Assembly: GCF_014639235.1 (NCBI RefSeq)
Contig: NZ_BMFU01000002.1
Location: 700,361 to 764,360, forward strand
Origin: Paenibacillus silvae
Lineage (GTDB): Bacteria > Bacillota > Bacilli > Paenibacillales > Paenibacillaceae
DNA: 64,000 nucleotides
Direction of reading: 5' to 3'
Below the pieces are notes generated by a model that saw only the letters and a program-made list of their open reading frames with translations, had not been told where the DNA came from and ran no database searches. Made by a program: the position numbers and the translations under genes. Shown piece by piece: positions 9,285-17,699 of the stretch. The first letter of the stretch is position 1. Every line of letters starts with the position of its first letter.

Positions 9285-10232
9285 TTATCCCACGATACCT
9301 GTACGTTCTACGCTCTCGACAAAATACCGCTGCACGAATAAATAAATAATAATTAACGGCAGGATCGCTAGCAAAATACCTGTATCCTGAATCATGCTCA
9401 GATAGAACGGGTCAGCCTGGGAAGCAGCACCATCCGTAACCTGTTGCGCCAGATTGTACGGCAGCGACGATAGCATTGTAGACATCACTTTGCTGGAGGT
9501 CAGGTATGTTGTCGTATAGAAGCTGTCGTTCCACTGCCACACGAAGGAAAACAGCATCACCGTGACCATAGAAGGAATCGCATTAGGAAGCATGATTCGG
9601 GAGAATGTACGTCCAATACCTGCTCCATCCACGTAGGCAGCTTCTTCTACCTCTTTCGGAATACCTCTGAAGAACTGCCGGAAAATAAAGATATACAGAC
9701 CTGCCTTGAGCGAATTCGCCGTAATTGCGGTCAGAATAAACGGCCAGTACGTATTGAGCAGATTCACTGGCTTGCCTGCAATCAGCGTCATTAGCCCCAT
9801 GAGATCAAAGCTCTTCAGATTCAGGTACACCGGAATGAGGATGGTCGTTGGCGGTACAAGAATCGTCAGAATGACACCGGCAAACAGCCAGTTGCTGCCC
9901 TTGAACTTCAATCTTGCGAACCCGTAACCTGCGAGTGCGCACGAAGCGGTTGTCAGTAGCGTTGTTGTTGCCGAGAGCGCAAACGTGTTGAACAGTGTTG
10001 CCCAGTAATCCATAACACGAATGGCCTGTTTGAAATTATCAATGGAGAAGTTTTGGGGAATCCATACGACTACGGCCGAATACAGATCCCCTTTAGCTTT
10101 GATCGCTGTCGAGATTTTCTGAAAAATCGGAAATAGAATAACAAAGGAAAGTCCGGTAATCAGCACAAAGCGGATGACAGACCACAGCCAGCTTTTCCAA
10201 TGCTCAAGTGATAATAATCGTGATGTCGTCAC
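9285..10232 (-). CDS. Carbohydrate ABC permease, MalG type (second pair)
   Basis: Membrane subunit of about 315 residues with six predicted helices and an EAA loop near residue 200 (EEAAYVDGAGIGRTF, LPNAIP). The family exports its EAA loop to the ATPase in the cytoplasm; that ATPase is not encoded nearby. The GTG start at 10232 follows AAGGAGGG. The gene is 17 bp downstream of its MalF-type partner. These two permeases close the long cluster that starts at 22059 and are separated from the other permease pair by three accessory genes. Confidence 0.87.
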   Translation of the reverse strand: MTTSRLLSLEHWKSWLWSVIRFVLITGLSFVILFPIFQKISTAIKAKGDLYSAVVVWIPQNFSIDNFKQAIRVMDYWATLFNTFALSATTTLLTTASCALAGYGFARLKFKGSNWLFAGVILTILVPPTTILIPVYLNLKSFDLMGLMTLIAGKPVNLLNTYWPFILTAITANSLKAGLYIFIFRQFFRGIPKEVEEAAYVDGAGIGRTFSRIMLPNAIPSMVTVMLFSFVWQWNDSFYTTTYLTSSKVMSTMLSSLPYNLAQQVTDGAASQADPFYLSMIQDTGILLAILPLIIIYLFVQRYFVESVERTGIVG

Positions 10233-10249
10233 GCGGAATGCCCTCCTTT

Positions 10250-11152
10250 CTAATCTTGATAGAAGACTCGTTTCGAGAAAATGATAGATACAACGACAAG
10301 AATGATGGCAATGGCTGCGAAATACACCCAGGCCATGGCAGAGCTAAGACCAAAATCGAATTTGACAAATCCTGTATCACGGATCAGCTCCGTCATCGCG
10401 TTATTAGCAAATGAATCAATAATCGTGTAGATCGCATTGACAAAAATAAGCGGGCTCACCATCGGGAATGTTATTTTCCAGAATGCCTCATACCCTGTCG
10501 CACCTTCCATCTTGGATGCTTCATACAGCTGGGGCGAGATGGTCTGGATACCGGCGAGGAAGATCAGAATCTGCACACCCGATTGACTGACAATCTGGTA
10601 GATTCGATCCACTGCACCGCTCAAATAGGTGACAACCCATTCACTTACGCCTGCATTAAGCATCAAACCTTCCAGTTCCAATGTTCCGAACATACTTCCC
10701 CCTGAATTGCTCTGATTAACTGCTTCAATCAGGCTGGTGCTCTCCAGCGACATGATAACGCCGGAGGCCAGAATAACAGGCAGGAAAAAGATCGATCGGG
10801 CCACGGCACGTCCTCTGAACTTTTGATTCAGGATCACCGCAAGGAACAAGCTGAAAATGACGATCAACGGCACATTGACGAGTACATCGGTTATGGACTC
10901 AATAAGCGCCCGGTTAAAGCTCGTATTTACGGTAAGAGCCTGAATATAATTAGTTAATCCCGTGAATTGAATAGCAATTCCATCTGCATTCGCCTGAATC
11001 TTGCTCATGCTGTATCGCAGCGAAGCAAGCAGCGGAACAAAGAAAAATAATACAAAGCCGATGAGCCACGGCAGTACATAGATTACGCCCCACATGGCTT
11101 TCTGCTGGGCATACGTTCGATTTCCCCATTTCAATTTCATGAGTGTCTTCAT
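10250..11152 (-). CDS. Sugar ABC permease, MalF type (second pair)
   Basis: Partner permease of about 300 residues with six membrane helices and the EAA loop YEASKMEGATGYEAF followed by FPMVSP near residue 220. A periplasm-side insertion between helices (around residues 155-185, SGGSMFGTLELEGL) is longer than in many MalF proteins. Its ATG overlaps the stop codon of the DUF5696 gene as ATGA, so translation is probably coupled. This coupling ties the DUF5696 lipoprotein to this transporter rather than to chance proximity. Confidence 0.87.
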   Translation of the reverse strand: MKTLMKLKWGNRTYAQQKAMWGVIYVLPWLIGFVLFFFVPLLASLRYSMSKIQANADGIAIQFTGLTNYIQALTVNTSFNRALIESITDVLVNVPLIVIFSLFLAVILNQKFRGRAVARSIFFLPVILASGVIMSLESTSLIEAVNQSNSGGSMFGTLELEGLMLNAGVSEWVVTYLSGAVDRIYQIVSQSGVQILIFLAGIQTISPQLYEASKMEGATGYEAFWKITFPMVSPLIFVNAIYTIIDSFANNAMTELIRDTGFVKFDFGLSSAMAWVYFAAIAIILVVVSIIFSKRVFYQD

Positions 11153-13719
11153 TGCTGCCCACCACCCGTCACATAGCTTAGGGCCTCAATCTTGTGATTT
11201 TCTGCTTCAACAGAGAAATCATTGTAATTCACAATCACATAGCCTCCGCCTTCGTAGGTTGTTCGGTATACACCTTCGGCAACAGCCTCATGAGCGATCA
11301 TCGACTGCCCTGTAAATGGCAGATTGACTTGACTCACTTCCTTATAAATATCAGCGGCCAGATCAATCCACTGCTCATAATTCGCAGCATAGAGATTGTT
11401 GTAGTCCGTCTCTTTCACGACATGGTTAGGTGCATTAAACCAAGCGAAGTAAGGACTCGCGCCGTATTCAATCAGCTTCAGGACATATTGTCTTGCATCG
11501 GTATACGTGGACAGATTGTAAGGAGAACCCGTGTAGCTGATATTGCCATGCACAACCAGTTGGAAGAACGGGATTTCTTCATCCTCCAGCTTGAACCTGC
11601 TGCTTGTCATAGGAGCATCCGTAAGTCCTGTAACATAAGGCAGAGCATAACCGTTCCCGCCCTCGGCTACGATGGAGCCAGCTTGCTGCCTGATCTGATC
11701 CAAAGCTTTACGAACCGTATCCGATGCCTGTGTGCGATCCAGCAGTTTTTTCGGATTCATGTCGCTATTTAATTGTTCAGCCATATCTTTAAGCGAAATA
11801 CCGCCCGCTTGCAGCGGCTTCAGGTCCTTCAGCATATCTGTCGTTACATCATTAATCTCATTCGGAGAAAGCACGTAGGATGCGGATAAATCCTTGGCTC
11901 GGCGCTGTAAAGCCGGGTCCATTGGATACAAAATCGCAGGTTCCTGCGTTAACGTCCGGGATGCCTCTTTCGATGGACTGAACCCTTTTTTGGACTGCAC
12001 ATTCAGCATAGCCATATCCGGATAAAAACCGATGCCTGCGTCGCTCGTATATTCGCTGAATGCCTTCATTCCCTTTTTCCCGCCAATTACACCATCTACC
12101 TTGATGGAATCCGGCAGGCGGTGATGCAGACCGTCATTGAACCATCCGGCATAGCGGACTTGAATGTTGGACACATTTTTCTCCATCAGCTTCGACAGTA
12201 TCGTTTGACCCTCTTCAAACGTAGTCAGTGCCTCCGTGGAATTATACGGGATACCAAGCATATGCTGTCTGGTGGACATGCCGCCGAACAGCTTGAGGTA
12301 GAACGGCACACCTGCAGGCTTTTGATCAACTTGCACCTCCGGCAGTCCTCCTGTTGAAAGCAAATGCTCCCTGTACAGTGAAGCCAGCCCTGAGTAGGAA
12401 GCCTGCTCTGCTCCAACAAATGCGTATCGAACGACAAAGTCGGAAGAGGTCGGTTTATTCTGGAACTTCGGCAGTGTACGAACCATATCACTCGACTGCA
12501 GGGTGATATCACTTTTGTTTACGACATAGAAGCTGGGATACACGTTATTGTAGCTATTGAGCTTGCCGCTAATATCCGCATTTACCATAGCTACCGCATC
12601 GCCTTCTTCGATGATGCCGAGGAAAGCCCCCTCTGGCCGAATCATTCCAAACACCGGCAATCTGGCCTTGCTTTCATTTGAGCTTGCTTCCCGTAGCTTC
12701 ATCGTCAGATCCGGACCATAAATGTCCTGCTGATAGGAAGGGTACTGCAATTTGCCATTGTTAAAATGAATGAGTGCTCCCGAGCCGTCTGGAACGAGAA
12801 TTGCACCTTCATCCTTGGAGCCTCCGGCTCCGAAATATTCAAGCACCGACAAGGTGTTGATCGGATACTCTTCCGGGAAGTGGATGCCGGATGCAGGTAC
12901 ACGTACGAGCATTTGCTCTCCATCCAGTTCATACTCCATCGTTAGCATAAATAGACGCGGCCCGCTTCGTTCATGTTCGATGCCATGCTCGGCATTGTCT
13001 TGGGCCAGGTCTTCTTCTGTGTATCCAGCGTCTTCAAAAGCCTTCAAGGCACGAGTCAGCTGCAATCCCTGCATTGCCTTGTCGATTCGGACATACACCC
13101 CTTCATCCTTGTCCTCGGCATACCCGACCTTCAGGGCACGTTCCCCGGACTTGTCGAGCTTTGCCAGCAGCTTTTGCTCGAAGCGTTCCTTGCTTAGTTT
13201 TACAGGCAAATCCTCGATGGAACGTTCGGTGCTGCCAAACTGATAGTGAACCCGCACCCCGTTCGGTAATGCTTCATAGCTCACCTGCTTATGCCGCGTG
13301 CTGTCTGTGTAGGAGTTAACCATACTGCTCTGTCCCGAACTATTGAAAAAACTGAGCCTTGATTGAGCGGACAGAAGATCCTTGTTAATCCCGGCGGCAA
13401 TGCCGTCCTTCTCACGATCTGCCGGGTTACTGCGCCAAATCTGTCCGCTCTGGTTATGAATTACTGCAATTTCGGCGGTCTCTTCGTTAATTAACAGCTG
13501 TAAGGCGTCATTTCGGGCAATGCCGATCATGCCAGGTATGCGGGCATCGCTAAACGCAGATTTCAGCTTTTCTCCGGGAGGCAGGGAAGGAGTCTCTACT
13601 TGACTAACATCTGCTGCCGTCTCGCGAGCCGCTGGTGATGGCGAGAGTTGACAACCACCAAGAAGCAAAATGCTGATCAGCAGGATTCCGGTTATTTTTT
13701 TGGCTGCGGCGTATTTCAT
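11149..13719 (-). CDS. DUF5696 lipoprotein, possible glycosidase-fold accessory protein
   Basis: An 856-residue exported lipoprotein: the signal peptide ends in the lipobox LLGGC around residue 22. It matches the Paenibacillus DUF5696 proteins found beside sugar importers; their activity is not established as far as I know. The N-terminal half (about 45-440) looks beta-rich. The part after about residue 440 has features of a TIM-barrel hydrolase (FYLKLFGG, VRYAGWFNDGLHH, IVAEGGNGYALPYVTG, ASPYFAWFNAPN), with acidic residues in barrel-end positions, followed by a small beta domain (GVYRTTYEGGGYVIVNYND). The ATG at 13719 follows GGAAGGAGG. It sits between yip1 and the second permease pair, with 4-bp overlap to the latter. 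A surface glycoside hydrolase or glycan-presenting role is my inference. Confidence 0.8.
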   Translation of the reverse strand: MKYAAAKKITGILLISILLLGGCQLSPSPAARETAADVSQVETPSLPPGEKLKSAFSDARIPGMIGIARNDALQLLINEETAEIAVIHNQSGQIWRSNPADREKDGIAAGINKDLLSAQSRLSFFNSSGQSSMVNSYTDSTRHKQVSYEALPNGVRVHYQFGSTERSIEDLPVKLSKERFEQKLLAKLDKSGERALKVGYAEDKDEGVYVRIDKAMQGLQLTRALKAFEDAGYTEEDLAQDNAEHGIEHERSGPRLFMLTMEYELDGEQMLVRVPASGIHFPEEYPINTLSVLEYFGAGGSKDEGAILVPDGSGALIHFNNGKLQYPSYQQDIYGPDLTMKLREASSNESKARLPVFGMIRPEGAFLGIIEEGDAVAMVNADISGKLNSYNNVYPSFYVVNKSDITLQSSDMVRTLPKFQNKPTSSDFVVRYAFVGAEQASYSGLASLYREHLLSTGGLPEVQVDQKPAGVPFYLKLFGGMSTRQHMLGIPYNSTEALTTFEEGQTILSKLMEKNVSNIQVRYAGWFNDGLHHRLPDSIKVDGVIGGKKGMKAFSEYTSDAGIGFYPDMAMLNVQSKKGFSPSKEASRTLTQEPAILYPMDPALQRRAKDLSASYVLSPNEINDVTTDMLKDLKPLQAGGISLKDMAEQLNSDMNPKKLLDRTQASDTVRKALDQIRQQAGSIVAEGGNGYALPYVTGLTDAPMTSSRFKLEDEEIPFFQLVVHGNISYTGSPYNLSTYTDARQYVLKLIEYGASPYFAWFNAPNHVVKETDYNNLYAANYEQWIDLAADIYKEVSQVNLPFTGQSMIAHEAVAEGVYRTTYEGGGYVIVNYNDFSVEAENHKIEALSYVTGGGQQ

Positions 13720-13735
13720 TGTGATTTCCTCCTTC

Positions 13736-14371
13736 CTAGCCCCGAAGCACTAATTCCTGATAGATGGTGTATACAAAGGATACGATCTGCTGTATAAGAC
13801 TGAAGAACAACAAGCATAGAAATGCCATAAATGCCATAGCCACAAGGGTGAGCAGCATCGTCAGAATGGTTTTGGCTGGTGTATATTGATGCACGGTCAT
13901 GTTGCCCACAAATAGCAGATAGACCGTCCAGCACACGGCTATTGCGTTAGAGAAATAATAAAATGCCGTCTCCTGTGCAGAAATTGCAAGACTCAGCCAA
14001 ATCCATGGAAAATGCACCAGGAACATCGGCACCAGTGCAAAACAGGTGGACATAAATATTTCAGAGAACTTGCCTTCCCCGTCCATCAATGTCGTTAATG
14101 ACCAGTTGGCTACACACCAGAACAGGACAGGCACGATCACATATACCGTTTCAAGCAGGCTGTTCAGATATTTGGGATTGTTGAAATTAATCAAAAATCC
14201 GCTGTACTGCGCCTGCAAAATTTTGGTGATTACGAGCAAAGCCATAATCATAAACGAGATTAGCAATGTCGTTCTTTGATTCCGTTCGTATTTCAATTCC
14301 CAGTAACCGTCGAAGGGATGGAAAATCAGATGGAGCGGGTACTGGTACAATTGTTTACTTGATGCCTGCAT
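13736..14371 (-). CDS. Yip1-family membrane protein
   Basis: A 211-residue integral membrane protein with about five helices (clusters near residues 33-50, 80-100, 110-132, 142-160 and 172-200). A cytoplasmic N-terminus carries HLIFHPFDGYWELKYE, the motif typical of bacterial Yip1-domain proteins. No enzymatic residues are evident. ATG at 14371 follows GGAGGA. The start overlaps the end of the NHL gene by 17 bp, and the DUF5696 gene begins 17 bp after the stop, so it is firmly embedded in the transporter operon. A scaffolding or assembly role in the membrane is inferred from position only. Confidence 0.8.
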   Translation of the reverse strand: MQASSKQLYQYPLHLIFHPFDGYWELKYERNQRTTLLISFMIMALLVITKILQAQYSGFLINFNNPKYLNSLLETVYVIVPVLFWCVANWSLTTLMDGEGKFSEIFMSTCFALVPMFLVHFPWIWLSLAISAQETAFYYFSNAIAVCWTVYLLFVGNMTVHQYTPAKTILTMLLTLVAMAFMAFLCLLFFSLIQQIVSFVYTIYQELVLRG

Positions 14372-15830
14372 TCGTTGTCCTCCTTCTCTGTCTGCGAACG
14401 ATAACTACGGTGACGAACGCAGCTGCAGCCAGGAATATACCGGACATCACCCATGAAAAATGCTCGCGCATCAGTTCTTTCCTGTACAGCAGGAACGCTT
14501 TGGAGTACCCTTTGCGCTCCATGCTTTGTTTGAAGTATTCGGCTGACTCGGCATAGTGCTTTTGGCGAAGCAGCGCTTTGCCGATACCCGCATAGGCATA
14601 TTCCAGATTGGCATTCATCTCGGCCGCCTTGGCAAAGAGCTCCGAGGACTTATCTTCTTCGCCGTTGTAATAACTGCGTACCGCATCATGCAAGGTGCGT
14701 CCGTATTCGGTTGTCTGGAACACGGTGATCTCACCAAGTGCTTTATCCAGTACGAGCATGCGGTCACCTGCCCTCTCCAATGCGACAGGAGTATTGAACA
14801 GGCCTATCCGGTTACCGATTCCGCCAAAGATATGAAGTAAGTAGCCGTCACCGTTATAGGTGAAGATCCGACCTTTGTTTGAATCCAGTACGGAGTACAT
14901 ATCGCTGTCTCCCACATCCACATCAATCAGGCGAGAAGGCCCGCTTTCGTTCATGTATCGCAAGTCGCCTTGAGGAGCCGAATATCCTTCTCTTCGCAAA
15001 ATGTCAGTTCCCTGCGCATTCAGCTTTTTAATCGGATCTTTACCGCGATCCCCGCTTGTCGCATAGATGAACCCCTCTTCGTCCATATCCAGATTGGTGA
15101 ATTCGGTCGGTGTGAACATGACCATCTGACTTCGCTGCTCGCGGGTGGCGAGTCGCTTCCACAGATACTCCACAGGATCAACCTGAACCCGGTTAGCCCC
15201 GATGAAGGAGGAGAATGCACCATCTGCACTGAACTCCATGAAGCCGTCGAATACCCCTTCGGCCATCACATAGATGCGTTCCCCTTTATCCATCACGATC
15301 CGAATCGGCTTGAATTGAAAATCTTCTTTTAACAAATCCGATTTCGGTTCAGCCACAATTTTGACGAGTTCCCCTTTGTCATCCAAATGAACAACCCGGT
15401 GATTATCCGAATCGGCAACGAGGATATCTCCTTTTTCTGTAACGAACAGACCTTGAGGATTTTTAAACTGATCTTTCTTGCCATCGTTTACAAACGAATC
15501 AATAGTCCGTACAAGCTTGAAATTCCGATCCAGCTCTACGATGCGGCCATTGCCTGAATCCAGCACATAAATACGCTCATCCTCGGTAACATGCATATCA
15601 CTAGGTTCCTTGAACGCGCTGATATTCAGCTTCTTGCCAGTAATAATCATGGTTGCTTCATATGCAGCCGGAGCCGGAACCGCATCCCCATAGAAAGAAT
15701 AATGGTAAGCATCGGCTTTACCGTCTGCGCTGGCAGGTAATGCTGCTGAACTGAACAGCAGGAGGCAGACCATGCTCATGATGACCCATTTCCGTTGTTT
15801 CCATTTGCTTTTTGGCGTGTAACGCTGCAA
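14355..15830 (-). CDS. Membrane-anchored NHL beta-propeller protein with TPR-like repeats
   Basis: A 491-residue exported protein. The N-terminal signal segment (about residues 15-35) is followed by at least five NHL-type repeats between residues 50 and 375, seen as repeated units such as IYVLDSGNGRIVELD, ILVADSDNHRVVHLD and MYSVLDSNKGRIFTY. Residues about 380-450 form a helical TPR-like region (NGEEDKSSELFAKAAEMN, YAGIGKALLRQKHYAESAEYF). A C-terminal membrane helix (about 460-478) is followed by a basic tail RRQRRR, so the propeller should sit outside and be held by this anchor. TTG start at 15830 after AAGGAGG. The protein lies 15 bp after the first permease pair. A protein- or glycan-docking role is likely; no catalytic residues identified. 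Confidence 0.82.
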   Translation of the reverse strand: MQRYTPKSKWKQRKWVIMSMVCLLLFSSAALPASADGKADAYHYSFYGDAVPAPAAYEATMIITGKKLNISAFKEPSDMHVTEDERIYVLDSGNGRIVELDRNFKLVRTIDSFVNDGKKDQFKNPQGLFVTEKGDILVADSDNHRVVHLDDKGELVKIVAEPKSDLLKEDFQFKPIRIVMDKGERIYVMAEGVFDGFMEFSADGAFSSFIGANRVQVDPVEYLWKRLATREQRSQMVMFTPTEFTNLDMDEEGFIYATSGDRGKDPIKKLNAQGTDILRREGYSAPQGDLRYMNESGPSRLIDVDVGDSDMYSVLDSNKGRIFTYNGDGYLLHIFGGIGNRIGLFNTPVALERAGDRMLVLDKALGEITVFQTTEYGRTLHDAVRSYYNGEEDKSSELFAKAAEMNANLEYAYAGIGKALLRQKHYAESAEYFKQSMERKGYSKAFLLYRKELMREHFSWVMSGIFLAAAAFVTVVIVRRQRRRTTNAGIK

Positions 15831-15845
15831 TTTGCTGCCTCCTTT

Positions 15846-16727
15846 CTATTCTTTCATGCCTGAAGTCGCCATAGTCTGCATCACACTGCTCTGAGAGATA
15901 ATGAACAGGGTGATCGGAACGATCATCAGCAGCAGAGCTACCGCCGCACCAACACCTGCCCGTGCAATCCCCCCCTGAACGATCTGACTGAGTGCATAAT
16001 GCAGTGTTTTCAGATTTTCGCTGTAGATAAAGCTGCCGCCGTCTGTTCCCCACAGTGCAGGGAATTGCAAAATCATTAATGTAAGCCACGCTGGCTTTAC
16101 GTTAGGCATCACAATGCTCCAGAATATACGGTATTCATTCGCCCCATCAATTTTTGCCGCCTCCAGCAATGCATCGGGAATCTGCTCCATGAACTGTTTC
16201 ATCAGAAACAGACCGAGCGAAAATGCCAGTGAGGGCACAATGATGGATGCGTGTGTGTTGATCCAGCCAAGCCAGGACATGACCATATAGTTTGGAATTG
16301 CCGTAACATGCGGCGAGAACATCAGGGACAGGATCACAATGGTAAACAATATTTTGGACCCTGGAAAACGGTATTTGGCAAGCGGATAAGCTGCTGCCGA
16401 GGCAAGCAGAATATGTCCGGCCGTACCCACCAGTGTGATGAGCAATGTGTTGGCAATATAACGGGATAACGGCACCCATGAATTGCCCATCAGGTTAATC
16501 AAATCAGCGAAATTTTCGGTGGTTGGATTGTTCACCCAGAAGCGCGGCGGAAATATAAACAGTTCATCCAGCGGCTTGAAGGCATTATTTACGGCATAAA
16601 TCAAAGGAAGCACCATAAATGACCCAAACACAGCCAGCAGCGCAAATAACATGAAACTGACGGCAAATGACCGATTGAGTCTCTTCGGCATGCCGAAGAT
16701 GGCACGAACTTTGCTGGTCATCGTCAT
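15846..16727 (-). CDS. Carbohydrate ABC permease, MalG type (first pair)
   Basis: Membrane subunit of about 293 residues, with six helices and the EAA loop LEAAKIDGANEYRIF then MPNVKP near residue 195. Its ATG overlaps the upstream permease stop as ATGA, so the pair is translationally coupled. It is followed within 15 bp by the NHL propeller gene. Together with the upstream permease and the 965-residue binding protein it forms the first importer of the cluster. Confidence 0.88.
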   Translation of the reverse strand: MTMTSKVRAIFGMPKRLNRSFAVSFMLFALLAVFGSFMVLPLIYAVNNAFKPLDELFIFPPRFWVNNPTTENFADLINLMGNSWVPLSRYIANTLLITLVGTAGHILLASAAAYPLAKYRFPGSKILFTIVILSLMFSPHVTAIPNYMVMSWLGWINTHASIIVPSLAFSLGLFLMKQFMEQIPDALLEAAKIDGANEYRIFWSIVMPNVKPAWLTLMILQFPALWGTDGGSFIYSENLKTLHYALSQIVQGGIARAGVGAAVALLLMIVPITLFIISQSSVMQTMATSGMKE

Positions 16728-17680
16728 TCACCTATCTTTCTAAGCATTTTTTGCGTGAGCACGTTGGTGCCGAGCATGAGTGCAAACAGAACAGTCGCAA
16801 TCGCGGAGGCGTACCCCATTTCGAAGCGAATCGTACCATAGTCCATCAGATGCGTAACTACGGTATGCGCCGCATAGTTAACACTCGGGAATCCGGCAAG
16901 CGCTATCGAGATTTCGGCTACCGCGAACGAGGCTGTAATCTGCATGACTGCTCCAAACATCAGCTGTGGTCTCATAGATGGCAGCGTAATGTACCATAGC
17001 TCCTGCCAGCGGTTTTTGATCCCGTCCACCGTTCCTGCTTCCACCAGTGAGCGGTCAATCGTCTGTAAACCGGCAATAAAGGCGAGAAAGCTCGTTCCAA
17101 GACTAAGCCAGAGCTGTACGAGAATAACGATGCCTAGTACATACTTCTCGTTGGCCAGCCATTGAATGGGCTCCAGCACGATGCCGAGCCGCATCAGGAA
17201 TCCGTTCATGTAACCGTAGCTGTCGCCCGAAAAAATGATCAGCCAGATGAAAAACACGTTGCCTGATATAGAGGGCGCATAGAAAACCAGTGTCATGACT
17301 GCCCGAACTTTCGGAGACAGCTCGTTGATGATCCATGCAAACAAAAAACAGGCGATATAACTGACTGGGCCGGTAATTACGGCAAAGAGCAGTGTGTTTT
17401 TAAGTGCGATCAAAAATACATCATCGTTCAGAAATAACCGTGAATAATTTTGCCAACCGACAAATCGCGGAAATTCCAGCATGTTAAAGTGAAAAAAGCT
17501 AAGCCCCAGTGAAATGCCGACCGGAATCACCGTAAACATGAAAAAGATCAGCATAAACGGTGCCATTAATACGTAATAGTGCCTGCTGAGATACAGATTC
17601 CTTCTTAATTGCGACCACCAGCCGACCTGGCGAGTATGCATGACAGGAGCGGCGGCTGTCTCGGATGTTTTGGCTTGCAA
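16724..17680 (-). CDS. Sugar ABC permease, MalF type (first pair)
   Basis: Membrane subunit of about 318 residues. A 30-residue cytoplasmic N-terminus precedes six helices. The EAA loop is VEAGTVDGIKNRWQE with LPSMRP near residue 220; the usual EAA is EAG here, a small deviation. The TTG start at 17680 is preceded by GGGAGGG with six bases of spacing. It lies 19 bp after the stop of the large membrane-anchored binding protein. Confidence 0.87.
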   Translation of the reverse strand: MQAKTSETAAAPVMHTRQVGWWSQLRRNLYLSRHYYVLMAPFMLIFFMFTVIPVGISLGLSFFHFNMLEFPRFVGWQNYSRLFLNDDVFLIALKNTLLFAVITGPVSYIACFLFAWIINELSPKVRAVMTLVFYAPSISGNVFFIWLIIFSGDSYGYMNGFLMRLGIVLEPIQWLANEKYVLGIVILVQLWLSLGTSFLAFIAGLQTIDRSLVEAGTVDGIKNRWQELWYITLPSMRPQLMFGAVMQITASFAVAEISIALAGFPSVNYAAHTVVTHLMDYGTIRFEMGYASAIATVLFALMLGTNVLTQKMLRKIGE

Positions 17681-17699
17681 CCGTTACCCTCCCTTTCCT

